Below are positions 41,814-47,723 of a stretch of DNA of 64,000 bases, in pieces. The notes under the pieces are model-generated. The model made no database searches and was not told the origin of the DNA. It saw only the letters and a program-made list of their open reading frames with translations. Within the stretch, counting starts at the first letter, position 1, and each line of letters opens with the position of its first letter. This stretch comes from a virus, in the IMG/VR virus record IMGVR_UViG_3300046542_000168, positions 1 to 64,000 of that record; one strand, given 5' to 3'. Position numbers and translations under genes: made by a program.

Positions 41814-42180
41814 CAGGGCAAAAACAAAAAAGTGGCACACTAACCATTTAACATGAGTATTTTTACGAAACAGCGAAATGGTGGCACCGTGACCACTTGA
41901 CAGGTAGGAATTTCATGTTAAGGTCGCCAGACCTTGTATAATACTTCTTAACTCTATTAAGGATTCTATTACTTCTCTACTCTATTACTTATCTACTTTA
42001 AGTATTAACTCTAAGATATATAACTCTATTATATATTCTATTCTTTTACTCTATTATGTACTCTATTAAGAATTCTATTAAGAGTTCTATAAGTCAGAGC
42101 AGGCGCCGGTCCTCGGCCCCCATCTATAGAGTCCTCCCTGGCTGCTTAGCCACCCCACCCCCTTACCCCTGGAGTCCACT
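41814..42180. other. Divergent control region with direct repeats and AT-rich TCTATTA iterons
   Basis: Between leftward and rightward gene blocks. Two direct copies of a 22-bp element, GTGGCAC-N2-T-N-ACCA-N-TT-N-ACA, lie 49 bp apart at 41832-41853 and 41881-41902; the second contains a TTGACA. From 41950 to 42092 about nine AT-rich TCTATTA or near copies follow, spaced irregularly, giving a long stretch with few G or C. This could hold regulator sites and an origin (iterons plus an easily melted segment) or form a repeat-rich leader RNA for the rightward genes. No ORF is supported. Confidence 0.6.
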
Positions 42181-42381
42181 ATGGAAGCCTCCCCACCCGT
42201 GTGTCCTGTCCACGGCCTCACAGACGTAATGCCCACCAGTGGCCGCTGCCGCGTCTGTATCGAAGAAAGCAACAATGAAGCCCGCCCCTACCTCGAAACC
42301 GCCCATACCGTGGCGGAATTGTGTCGAACTGTTAACAGATACTTGCGAGACAACCAGAAATCTGATACATCTATCGCGTAG
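42181..42381 (+). CDS. Small Cys/His protein (66 aa)
   Basis: ATG with GGAG 6 bases upstream. Contains CPVH and CRVC, a possible zinc-binding pair, then an acidic helix. First gene of the rightward block; perhaps a small regulator. Confidence 0.6.
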   Translation: MEASPPVCPVHGLTDVMPTSGRCRVCIEESNNEARPYLETAHTVAELCRTVNRYLRDNQKSDTSIA

Positions 42382-42510
42382 CATCGGTCCAATAGACTGC
42401 CTCTATTTGTGAAAAGTCCCACACTTCGGTACACTCGTCTCCAGCACTTAATGACGCGGTGGTATGCTGGCCGCTTAGTTAGTGAAACTTGATTAACGAG
42501 GTTGACGACC

Positions 42511-42957
42511 ATGACGAACACAGCACATAACATCATAGCAAAGCCCCTAATTAGAATGGCAAGTAAGAAACTCGGACTTAGGATATGTTATCTGTCGAGT
42601 CGCGCAGTAAGTACTATTCAGAAAATGCCCGATGGTAAGTATGTTGTTGTAAACGTCTACGAAAAGAAGATTTCCGAATACACTAAATATTCACAGGCTA
42701 GAAAAGCAGCGGAAAGAGCCTCCATGGTCCCCTTCCGTCGCAAGAGCCCGAAGGAGGTTCCAGATACAGTGCTTCAGGTCTGCCACAAGGCGGGTAGAGC
42801 CATTAGCACAATCCAGAAGATGCCAGATGGAAAGTGGATGGTTGTGAAGCTGTATGAAGAGCGCGTCAATGAGTACGACGAATACTCAGTGGCAGAAGAA
42901 GTCGCAACAAGAGCTGCAATGCAACACGCACCTCGCACCACTAAGGACGCCGCGTAA
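42511..42957 (+). CDS. Protein with two copies of a 45-residue repeat (148 aa)
   Basis: ATG chosen at 42511 after GAGG. Two tandem repeats share (R/A)-A-(V/I)-STIQKMPDGK-x-x-VV and end with a charged helix of the A/E/A type. The repeat begins at about residues 25 and 95. The repeats look like a small alpha/beta domain; no family recognised. Confidence 0.72.
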   Translation: MTNTAHNIIAKPLIRMASKKLGLRICYLSSRAVSTIQKMPDGKYVVVNVYEKKISEYTKYSQARKAAERASMVPFRRKSPKEVPDTVLQVCHKAGRAISTIQKMPDGKWMVVKLYEERVNEYDEYSVAEEVATRAAMQHAPRTTKDAA

Positions 42958-43019
42958 TAAAGGAAGTCTGTAAGGACGTGCCGAGCATCGAACAACAGTG
43001 AAGTGGTTTGGGGAGATGT

Positions 43020-43319
43020 ATGCCGTCGGCACAACATAGAGAGGCAGTAAGGGATTTCTCTACAGCGAACAAAGATACCAGAATGGATATCGGCGGTCAG
43101 GTAGCAGAACGGAGAGAAGCACTAGGGCTCACCTCAACGCAACTGGCAGAAGACGCACAGATCACGGAGATGAGCTTGCACATGCTAGAGCGTGGGGGTG
43201 GATTTGATGGAGGGCATACTGTGGCTTGTGCCGTCCTTAAAGCGCTAGCTAGGCTTGAAAGCGCGAACGAGGGACGGCCTGACTTCCAGTTGGCCCGGAT
43301 CAGATTCATGAGAAATTAG
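43020..43319 (+). CDS. XRE-family helix-turn-helix regulator (99 aa)
   Basis: The central region VAERREALGLTSTQLAEDAQITEMSLHMLERGG fits a Cro/C1-type helix-turn-helix. Starts with an ATG after GGGGAG; other starts at 43008 (TTG) or 43083 (ATG) are possible. Could control the promoters at 41786 or 43330. No cognate second repressor is obvious. Confidence 0.72.
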   Translation: MPSAQHREAVRDFSTANKDTRMDIGGQVAERREALGLTSTQLAEDAQITEMSLHMLERGGGFDGGHTVACAVLKALARLESANEGRPDFQLARIRFMRN

Positions 43320-43329
43320 CTGAAACAGC

Positions 43330-43358
43330 TTGACAAATCGGAGAAGCCATGGTATAAA
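43330..43358 (+). promoter_or_regulatory. Strong sigma-70 promoter
   Basis: TTGACA (43330-43335), 17-bp spacer, TATAAA (43353-43358). Near-consensus, directed at the coiled-coil protein gene and probably the tRNA array. Confidence 0.82.
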
Positions 43359-43428
43359 CCCCGACTTCTTCGATTTGTTTTCTCTTACACTAAGCCGATT
43401 TTCTTCCACACTTTCTCAACTTTCCCTG

Positions 43429-43456
43429 TTGACAGGAGTTGAAAGTCGTGTAGTAT
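43429..43456 (+). promoter_or_regulatory. Second sigma-70 promoter
   Basis: TTGACA (43429-43434), 16-bp spacer, TAGTAT (43451-43456). Tandem with the promoter at 43330, which points to high or regulated expression of the next gene. Confidence 0.65.
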
Positions 43457-43537
43457 GGCGTCTCCAGTTTGCTCAAGGGCAGACTGACGTAAGAACAGAA
43501 TTTATTTCAGTAAGTCAGTAAGACAGGAAGAACTAAA

Positions 43538-44152
43538 GTGACCCAGATTTCCGTAACTCGTGCTCTCGCCCAGGTTAAGAGCCTGAATGACCGCATTCAA
43601 CGTGGCACCGTAGCACAGTTCATCGCAATTGCCGTAGGTGGTAAGGTTTCCGGTAAGTCCTCTGTTCAAGAGGCAGAGCAAACCGTTACTAGCAACCTAC
43701 AGTCCGTCCAGGGCCTAATTGCCCAGCGGAACACCCTCAAATCAGCCATCGTCAAGAGCAACGCGACCACTACGGTGTCGATCGCCGGTAAAGTCATGAC
43801 TGTGGCTGAGGCCATCGAGCGTAAGTCCTCGATCATCCTCGAACACAACCTACTCCAGCAGATCCGTGGCCAGCAGAATCAAGCCATTGCTGCTGTAGAT
43901 CGCCACAACGTCGATGTACGTCAACGCTGTGACAATCTCCTGGCCCAGGCTTATGGCCGTGACGTGAAGATCAGCGAGGCCGACAGTCAGGCTATCACCG
44001 GCCCATACGAAGAGAAGCACAAAGCTGCTCTGGTAGATGCGAACAAGCTGGACACTGTTATCGAAAAGATGCAGGCCGAGTTGGACGCTTTTACCCTGGA
44101 AGTAGACTTCGCCCTGAGTGAAGTAAACGCTAAGACTCTGATCGAAGCGTAA
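43538..44152 (+). CDS. Coiled-coil-rich unknown protein (204 aa, GTG start)
   Basis: GTG start with AGGAAG upstream and GTAAG repeats in the leader. Mostly helical with long Ala/Gln/Leu/Val heptads, one short Gly-rich segment near residue 35, and a Val/Thr-rich strand (TTTVSIAGKVMTVAEAI). Strong tandem promoters suggest an abundant protein. I do not recognise the family. Confidence 0.78.
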   Translation: MTQISVTRALAQVKSLNDRIQRGTVAQFIAIAVGGKVSGKSSVQEAEQTVTSNLQSVQGLIAQRNTLKSAIVKSNATTTVSIAGKVMTVAEAIERKSSIILEHNLLQQIRGQQNQAIAAVDRHNVDVRQRCDNLLAQAYGRDVKISEADSQAITGPYEEKHKAALVDANKLDTVIEKMQAELDAFTLEVDFALSEVNAKTLIEA

Positions 44153-44162
44153 CACAGTTCAA

Positions 44163-44232
44163 ACAAGTTTTCTCTTGTGACAGCGAGTTGTCTTAACTTA
44201 GCTGGGCTTCTAGGGGTGAGCCTATCACCTCT
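44163..44232 (+). other. Two hairpins at the start of the tRNA-region transcript
   Basis: ACAAG / CTTGT (44163-44178) and an 8-bp stem with one G-U at 44212-44232. No T-tract follows, so these are probably RNA-structural rather than terminating. Confidence 0.4.
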
Positions 44233-44308
44233 AACAATTACTGGCATGTAATCATAAACGACCAGTCCCGCCATTTCTGGGACATATCCTTCGTAGGGAT
44301 TTTAAGCA

Positions 44309-44404
44309 GTGACTAAGTTCATCGCTCAACGTTTAACCAGTAAAGATGCAACGCTCAACGAAGAAACTTTTAAACAGGTAACTTCTAAAGGCCAAAGCTT
44401 CTAA
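44309..44404 (+). CDS. Possible small protein (31 aa, GTG start)
   Basis: GTG with TAGGGA upstream; peptide rich in Lys, Thr and Ser. Short, so confidence is low, but no other feature claims this stretch before the tRNA array. Confidence 0.3.
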   Translation: MTKFIAQRLTSKDATLNEETFKQVTSKGQSF

Positions 44405-44484
44405 AATCCCAGAACAAGGTTGAGTAGTGGTTAGCTATCGACTCTGACGACGCCCTGGGCTGCTGTTCACAAGAAACCCATTAT

Positions 44485-44560
44485 AGAGGATTGGCGAAGT
44501 GGGAACGCTACGGGCTTTGATCCCGTCATTGACTAGGTTCGATCCCTAGATCCTCTTCCA
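44485..44560 (+). tRNA. tRNA-Gln (TTG)
   Basis: Acceptor AGAGGAT/ATCCTCT, T-arm CTAGG-TTCGATC-CCTAG, anticodon loop CTTTGAT with TTG, CCA encoded. First tRNA of the array. Confidence 0.93.
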
Positions 44561-44722
44561 CATTCGAAGTATCGTTGAAAACTACGGTTGTCTACGCGCA
44601 AACGCCGGACTTCGAACTCTACATACCTGGGAACTCAAGCGCCTTGGTTTGTACAATCCACTCGACCAACCGGATGGATTCAGACGCATGGGATCGTCTC
44701 TAACTTATCCCTACCTATTTCT
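44561..44722 (+). other. tRNA-array spacer without a recognisable tRNA
   Basis: 162 bases with no cloverleaf or CCA end. Contains TTGTACAATCCA (44649-44660), the same 12-mer as in the operator-like palindrome at 9355-9370. Confidence 0.5.
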
Positions 44723-44798
44723 ACCCAGGTAGCTCAACTGGCAGAGCAGCGGCCTCCAAAGCCGTTGGTTGTAGGTTCGACTCCTACCCTCGGTGCCA
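44723..44798 (+). tRNA. tRNA-Trp (CCA)
   Basis: Acceptor ACCCAGG/CCTCGGT with one mismatch, D-stem GCTC/GAGC, anticodon loop CTCCAAA, T-arm GTAGG-TTCGACT-CCTAC, CCA encoded. Confidence 0.92.
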
Positions 44799-44802
44799 CT
44801 TC

Positions 44803-44878
44803 GCAGATATAGATTAAACGGATAAATCACGCGGCTTTCAACCGCACGTTCCGAGTTCGATGCTCGGTATCTGCACCA
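44803..44878 (+). tRNA. tRNA-Glu (TTC)
   Basis: Acceptor GCAGATA/TATCTGC, D-stem GATT/AATC, anticodon loop CTTTCAA, T-arm CCGAG-TTCGATG-CTCGG, CCA encoded. Only four bases after tRNA-Trp. Confidence 0.93.
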
Positions 44879-44900
44879 TTATTCAAGTTAAGGAAGACTC

Positions 44901-45044
44901 ATGGCTCAGAAGCCTTACGATGCAACTAAAGAACACACCCCGTTCGACCGTACCCGTAAAACAGATGGGAAAGGTCGTCACCCTAATAAGGGGTTGAGTT
45001 CGAAGCACCCGGTGTCGGGCAAGAAGAACCGATACTTCGAATGA
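44901..45044 (+). CDS. Small basic protein inside the tRNA array (47 aa)
   Basis: ATG with AAGGAAG 8 bases upstream. Highly basic (many K and R), glycine-containing, no recognised domain. Basic small proteins in tRNA arrays may bind RNA, but this is speculative. Confidence 0.6.
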   Translation: MAQKPYDATKEHTPFDRTRKTDGKGRHPNKGLSSKHPVSGKKNRYFE

Positions 45045-45049
45045 TTCCA

Positions 45050-45143
45050 CCAGGGAGGCTATAGGGGTCTTATGACCGCTCCCCGCTGCTGAGGCTACTC
45101 AGTTGTCCCGATGACAGGCAACAGCGTCCTACCCGCTCCCTGG
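45050..45143 (+). ncRNA. Candidate structured RNA, non-tRNA
   Basis: An 8-bp closing stem CCAGGGAG / CTCCCTGG encloses three hairpins: GGTC/GACC (or GGGG/CCCC), CTGAG/CTCAG and TGTC/GACA. It is tRNA-sized but has no T-arm motif or CCA. Confidence 0.5.
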
Positions 45144-45180
45144 AGCGCTGAGGCACTAGAGAATAGTGCCGTTTATATTC

Positions 45181-45256
45181 GCATTCTAAGCTAACCCGGT
45201 GAAAGCGACGGATTGAAAATCCGTAGAGACTGGTTCGACTCCAGTAGATTGCACCA
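45181..45256 (+). tRNA. tRNA-Phe (GAA)
   Basis: Acceptor GCATTCT/AGATTGC with one mismatch, anticodon stem ACGGA/TCCGT, loop TTGAAAA, T-loop TTCGACT, CCA encoded. Confidence 0.9.
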
Positions 45257-45257
45257 T

Positions 45258-45331
45258 AACAATGAGAACCAGGGTACTGGTTGAGTAGCAGCCCATGGAG
45301 CCGCCAAAGGCGCTGGGCCCGGTTCATTGTT
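45258..45331 (+). ncRNA. Candidate structured RNA between tRNA-Phe and tRNA-Arg
   Basis: Closing stem AACAATGA / TCATTGTT extended by ACC/GGT encloses a GCCC...GGGC hairpin with a CGCC-AAA-GGCG tip. Begins one base after the tRNA-Phe CCA, so it may be released by tRNA processing. Confidence 0.45.
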
Positions 45332-45398
45332 GTACTGTACGCACTGGCCAGCGTACTTCGCGTTTACGGTAGAGGTCGCAAACCGCTTTATTTTCCCT

Positions 45399-45475
45399 AC
45401 TGGTATAGTTCAACTGGAAAGAGCATCCGCCTTCTAAGTGGTTAGTTGGGGGTTCGAATCCCTCTACCAGTGCCA
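45399..45475 (+). tRNA. tRNA-Arg (TCT)
   Basis: Acceptor ACTGGTA/TACCAGT, anticodon loop CTTCTAA (TCT), T-loop TTCGAAT, CCA encoded. Position 27-43 is mismatched. Confidence 0.88.
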
Positions 45476-45523
45476 GATATGCAAGAAAGTTGTAGAAAGT
45501 TCGAACTATTTTCATATTGCCTA

Positions 45524-45552
45524 TTGACAAAATAGAAAAGTGTGAGAATATT
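45524..45552 (+). promoter_or_regulatory. Promoter inside the tRNA array
   Basis: TTGACA (45524-45529), 17-bp spacer, AATATT (45547-45552). Could drive the downstream tRNA-Asp to tRNA-Met group. Confidence 0.5.
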
Positions 45553-45610
45553 CACGGACTCGAAGTTACCTTCGACTGAATTACCCCTCTTGTATGTAGT
45601 TCCCCTCTTA

Positions 45611-45686
45611 GCCTAATGATTCCTCTGGGAAGGAAGACGCACTGTCGATGCGTTCGCTGCGGTTTCGAATACCGTATTAGGCGCCA
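45611..45686 (+). tRNA. tRNA-Asp (GTC)
   Basis: Acceptor GCCTAAT/ATTAGGC, D-stem TTCC/GGAA, anticodon loop CTGTCGA, T-loop TTCGAAT, CCA followed by ATATT. Confidence 0.93.
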
Positions 45687-45691
45687 TATTT

Positions 45692-45769
45692 GCCCTTGTA
45701 GCTCTTAACTGGCAGAGCAGCCGCCTTGTAAGCGGACGGTTGGGAGTTCGAATCTCTCCTGGGGCACCA
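45692..45769 (+). tRNA. tRNA-Thr (TGT)
   Basis: D-stem GCTC/GAGC, anticodon stem GCCGC/GCGGA with loop CTTGTAA, T-arm GGGAG-TTCGAAT-CTCTC, CCA encoded. Acceptor has one mismatch. Confidence 0.9.
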
Positions 45770-45776
45770 TATTCTT

Positions 45777-45852
45777 TCCGGTATAGCTCAGTTGGTAGAG
45801 CAGCGGCCCGATAAGCCGTTTGTCACTAGTTCAAGTCTAGTTACCGGGACCA
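45777..45852 (+). tRNA. tRNA-Ile (GAT) with C33
   Basis: Acceptor TCCGGTA/TACCGGG, D-stem GCTC/GAGC, loop CCGATAA, T-loop TTCAAGT, CCA encoded. Position 33 is C where nearly all tRNAs have U. Confidence 0.88.
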
Positions 45853-45857
45853 TCTAT

Positions 45858-45931
45858 GGGCTGTAAGAATTACGACAGTTCGCCTGCCTTGCACGCAGGA
45901 AGCCAGGGTTTGACTCCCTGACGGTCCACCA
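45858..45931 (+). tRNA. tRNA-Ala (TGC)
   Basis: Anticodon stem CCTGC/GCAGG with loop CTTGCAC, T-arm CAGGG-TTTGACT-CCCTG (U at 56), CCA encoded. D-stem is short. Confidence 0.85.
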
Positions 45932-45999
45932 TTACAAATGCAGAGACTTACGGCTTATGTCGTTACAAGTCAAACCGGGGATATGCACCCCTTTACAAT

Positions 46000-46081
46000 A
46001 GCGAGAGAGTTAAGACTGTCTGGTGATGTCGCCCGGCTCATAACCGGCTGCTTTGTGGTTCGATTCCACCTCTCGCCACCA
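46000..46081 (+). tRNA. tRNA-Met (CAT), unusual
   Basis: Anticodon loop CTCATAA, T-arm GTGG-TTCGATT-CCAC, CCA encoded and followed by TATTT. The acceptor (AGCGAGA/TCTCGCC) has an A1-C72 mismatch, and the D-arm is set further from the acceptor than usual. An absent 1-72 pair is an initiator-like trait, but the three G-C pairs of the initiator anticodon stem are incomplete. Elongator, initiator or tRNA-Ile2 cannot be separated here. Confidence 0.75.
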
Positions 46082-46085
46082 TATT

Positions 46086-46180
46086 TGAAGAGAGAACCTG
46101 GGTTCAAGTCCCTTGTCTCGGAAGGCCCGCCTGTATAACAGGGCTGATAGCTTAGTGGATTAAAGCGCTCTTCATCTCAC
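46086..46180 (+). pseudogene. tRNA relics in permuted order (3' half then 5' half)
   Basis: A 3'-half-like piece (TGAAGAG, then a T-arm-like CTGGG-TTCAAGT-CCC) lies upstream of a 5'-half-like piece (GGGCTGA, TA, D-arm GCTT/AAGC with GG in the loop, CTCTTCA). The TGAAGAG and CTCTTCA segments are fully complementary, as for the two sides of an anticodon stem. Either a permuted tRNA gene or two decayed neighbours. Confidence 0.45.
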
Positions 46181-46245
46181 ACACTGGGTTGCTCCCCATG
46201 TGAACACTCGCCACAGAGTGTATAAATAAGTGTGGCACGATCAAT

Positions 46246-46322
46246 TGGACATAAGCTAACTAGGCGGAAGCGGGTGGCTGTTAACCACCAGATGCTAGGT
46301 TCGAATCCTAGATGTCCAGCCA
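46246..46322 (+). tRNA. tRNA-Asn (GTT)
   Basis: Perfect acceptor TGGACAT/ATGTCCA, anticodon stem GGTGG/CCACC with loop CTGTTAA, T-arm CTAGG-TTCGAAT-CCTAG, discriminator G and CCA encoded. Confidence 0.93.
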
Positions 46323-46438
46323 ACTTTGCGACGTGAGGTTTTATGCCCACGATCCTTCCAGGGCTTACCTGGGAGAGATGAGAGTCGCGCATTAAGCTGT
46401 CTGCTAGGCCCGGACGTTAAATGGGCGACAAGATCAAT

Positions 46439-46514
46439 ACCCCGATGGCTGATCGTCTTAGGCAATCGCCTGCAAAGCGATATCAGGCTGGTTAGATTCC
46501 AGCTCGGGGTTCCA
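46439..46514 (+). tRNA. tRNA-Cys (GCA)
   Basis: Perfect acceptor ACCCCGA/TCGGGGT, anticodon stem ATCGC/GCGAT with loop CTGCAAA, CCA encoded. T-loop is TTAGATT, with A at 56 in place of C. Confidence 0.9.
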
Positions 46515-46522
46515 GTTATAAA

Positions 46523-46608
46523 GGTCGTTGTAGAGTCAGATGGCTACTGACAGGGCGCTGTAAACGCCCCGCTTCTGCTAGAGGTTCAATTCCATCCTTC
46601 GACCACCA
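46523..46608 (+). tRNA. tRNA-Tyr (GTA)
   Basis: Anticodon stem GGGCG/CGCCC with loop CTGTAAA, extended variable region, T-loop TTCAATT, CCA encoded. Two mismatches at the base of the acceptor. Confidence 0.82.
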
Positions 46609-46694
46609 ATTTGCCGTATAGGTGCCATACCCGAAAGCATTCGTGCAGTGAGGGCAGGTTATCGTCCCCTTCCCAGGGCGGCAGACGCGAGAAT

Positions 46695-46771
46695 GAGACG
46701 TTGGCCGACCGGCGCTAGGCAACAGGCTTTTAACCTGTATTAATCTGGTTCGATTCCAGAGCGTTTCACCA
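46695..46771 (+). tRNA. tRNA-Lys (TTT)
   Basis: Anticodon stem ACAGG/CCTGT with loop CTTTTAA, T-arm TCTGG-TTCGATT-CCAGA, CCA encoded. Confidence 0.92.
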
Positions 46772-46776
46772 ACAAT

Positions 46777-46846
46777 GGAGGGTCCGCTGGGACGGGACTA
46801 CTGAAGAAGTAGAGAGTGTGGTTAGAATCCACTACCCTTCGCCTTA
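46777..46846 (+). pseudogene. tRNA-like sequence lacking CCA
   Basis: Acceptor GGAGGGT/ACCCTTC and T-arm-like GTGG-TTAGAAT-CCAC with A at 56; the anticodon arm (CTAC/GTAG) gives no loop with U33, and the 3' end is GCCT. Probably a decayed tRNA. Confidence 0.55.
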
Positions 46847-46849
46847 TAT

Positions 46850-46937
46850 AGTAGATTGACCGAGAGGCCGATGGTAGGGGATTGCTAATCCCTACGGTGT
46901 AACAGCCGCACAGGTTCGAATCCTGTATCTACTGCCA
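46850..46937 (+). tRNA. tRNA-Ser (GCT)
   Basis: Perfect acceptor AGTAGAT/ATCTACT, anticodon loop TTGCTAA, long variable arm (CGGTG...CCG), CCA encoded. Confidence 0.93.
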
Positions 46938-46954
46938 TATTCCAGGCAAACAAA

Positions 46955-46975
46955 AGCCGCCTTAGTAGGGCGGCT
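46955..46975 (+). terminator. Hairpin/terminator inside the tRNA array
   Basis: AGCCGCC / GGCGGCT stem of 7 bp with A-rich upstream and CTTG downstream. Weak T-tract, so possibly a leaky terminator. Confidence 0.5.
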
Positions 46976-47042
46976 CTTGACAACGAACTCTACCGTTCAT
47001 TGTAGGTGGGATGCACTGGCGTACTCCGAGGGGAATCCTATC

Positions 47043-47348
47043 ATGTGGACGAATGGCCGACAAGGCACCGGGTACGCGAAACTAACGCTCCTAGCCACCT
47101 CCAGGCTCGACTGTCACGTTTTACGATATATGCCTGGGGATAGCATTCCATCTCACACAGATAAGCTTGTGGACGGCAGGAAGCACTTCAGGATGAACAT
47201 CCGGCTAGCCGGTGAAGACACTTTCAAGTGCTGCAAGGTATTGTTTAGATTCTGGCGGGTTACGATCTTCCGACCGGACCTCTATGAGCACTCAGTACCG
47301 GCAGTAAAGAGAAAACGATACATGCTCAGCATCGGCTGGGTAATATGA
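47043..47348 (+). CDS. Possible Fe(II)/2-oxoglutarate dioxygenase-like protein (101 aa)
   Basis: Start at 47043 after GAGGGG. HVLRYMPGDSIPSHTD, then RMNI-L, then FRPDLYEHSV and KRKRYMLSIGW: an HxD...H...R order as in the double-stranded beta-helix dioxygenases (His and Asp for iron, late His for iron, Arg for 2-oxoglutarate). It is short (101 aa), so the fold would be minimal or degraded. Its place in the tRNA array suggests, but does not show, RNA modification. Confidence 0.5.
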   Translation: MWTNGRQGTGYAKLTLLATSRLDCHVLRYMPGDSIPSHTDKLVDGRKHFRMNIRLAGEDTFKCCKVLFRFWRVTIFRPDLYEHSVPAVKRKRYMLSIGWVI

Positions 47349-47353
47349 TACAA

Positions 47354-47438
<85 letters not shown>

Positions 47439-47490
47439 TTTACAACGATTGAAGGTTGAGCCTATCGCTCCCTCTCGTTACAACGAATAC

Positions 47491-47578
47491 GGCGTGTAGG
47501 CTCCATGGGGAGATGCGGTCTTGAAAACCGTCCCATTGCAGAGATGTGGTGAGGGTTCGATTCCTTTATGCGCCTCCA
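47491..47578 (+). tRNA. tRNA-Ser (TGA)
   Basis: Acceptor GGCGTGT/ATGCGCC, anticodon stem GCGGT/ACCGT with loop CTTGAAA, long variable arm, CCA encoded. Confidence 0.9.
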
Positions 47579-47680
47579 ACTTAACGCACGAGACTGGAGG
47601 CTGAAATGCCCGTGCGATCCGGCCGATACGGCTCCCAGCCTTGAGCGGGTATGAAAGGATAATGCCTGTAACGCACAAAC

Positions 47681-47704
47681 AAAAACACCGCCTTTCGGCG
47701 GTGC
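47681..47704 (-). terminator. Terminator of mvaT (leftward)
   Basis: CACCGCC / GGCGGTG with a 4-base loop; on the minus strand it is followed by TTTTTGTTT. 20 bases downstream of the mvaT stop. Confidence 0.85.
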
Positions 47705-47723
47705 TCAGGAACGCAAGTGAAGA

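Noticed and set aside
41897-41925. TTGACA as a rightward promoter in the divergent region
   Set aside because: No acceptable -10 lies at 16-18 bp; TATAAT at 41937 is too far away. Kept only as part of the repeat description.
41950-42092. Short AT-rich repeats considered as a CRISPR array
   Set aside because: Repeat units are only 7-9 bp with no equal-length unique spacers; iteron-like instead. No cas genes in the window.
44588-44812. 74-aa frame across tRNA-Trp
   Set aside because: It reads straight through a complete tRNA; not a gene.
46977-47042. Upstream start of the dioxygenase-like gene
   Set aside because: The first 22 codons lie between a terminator-like hairpin and the GAGGGG ribosome-binding site at 47029; the start at 47043 is preferred.
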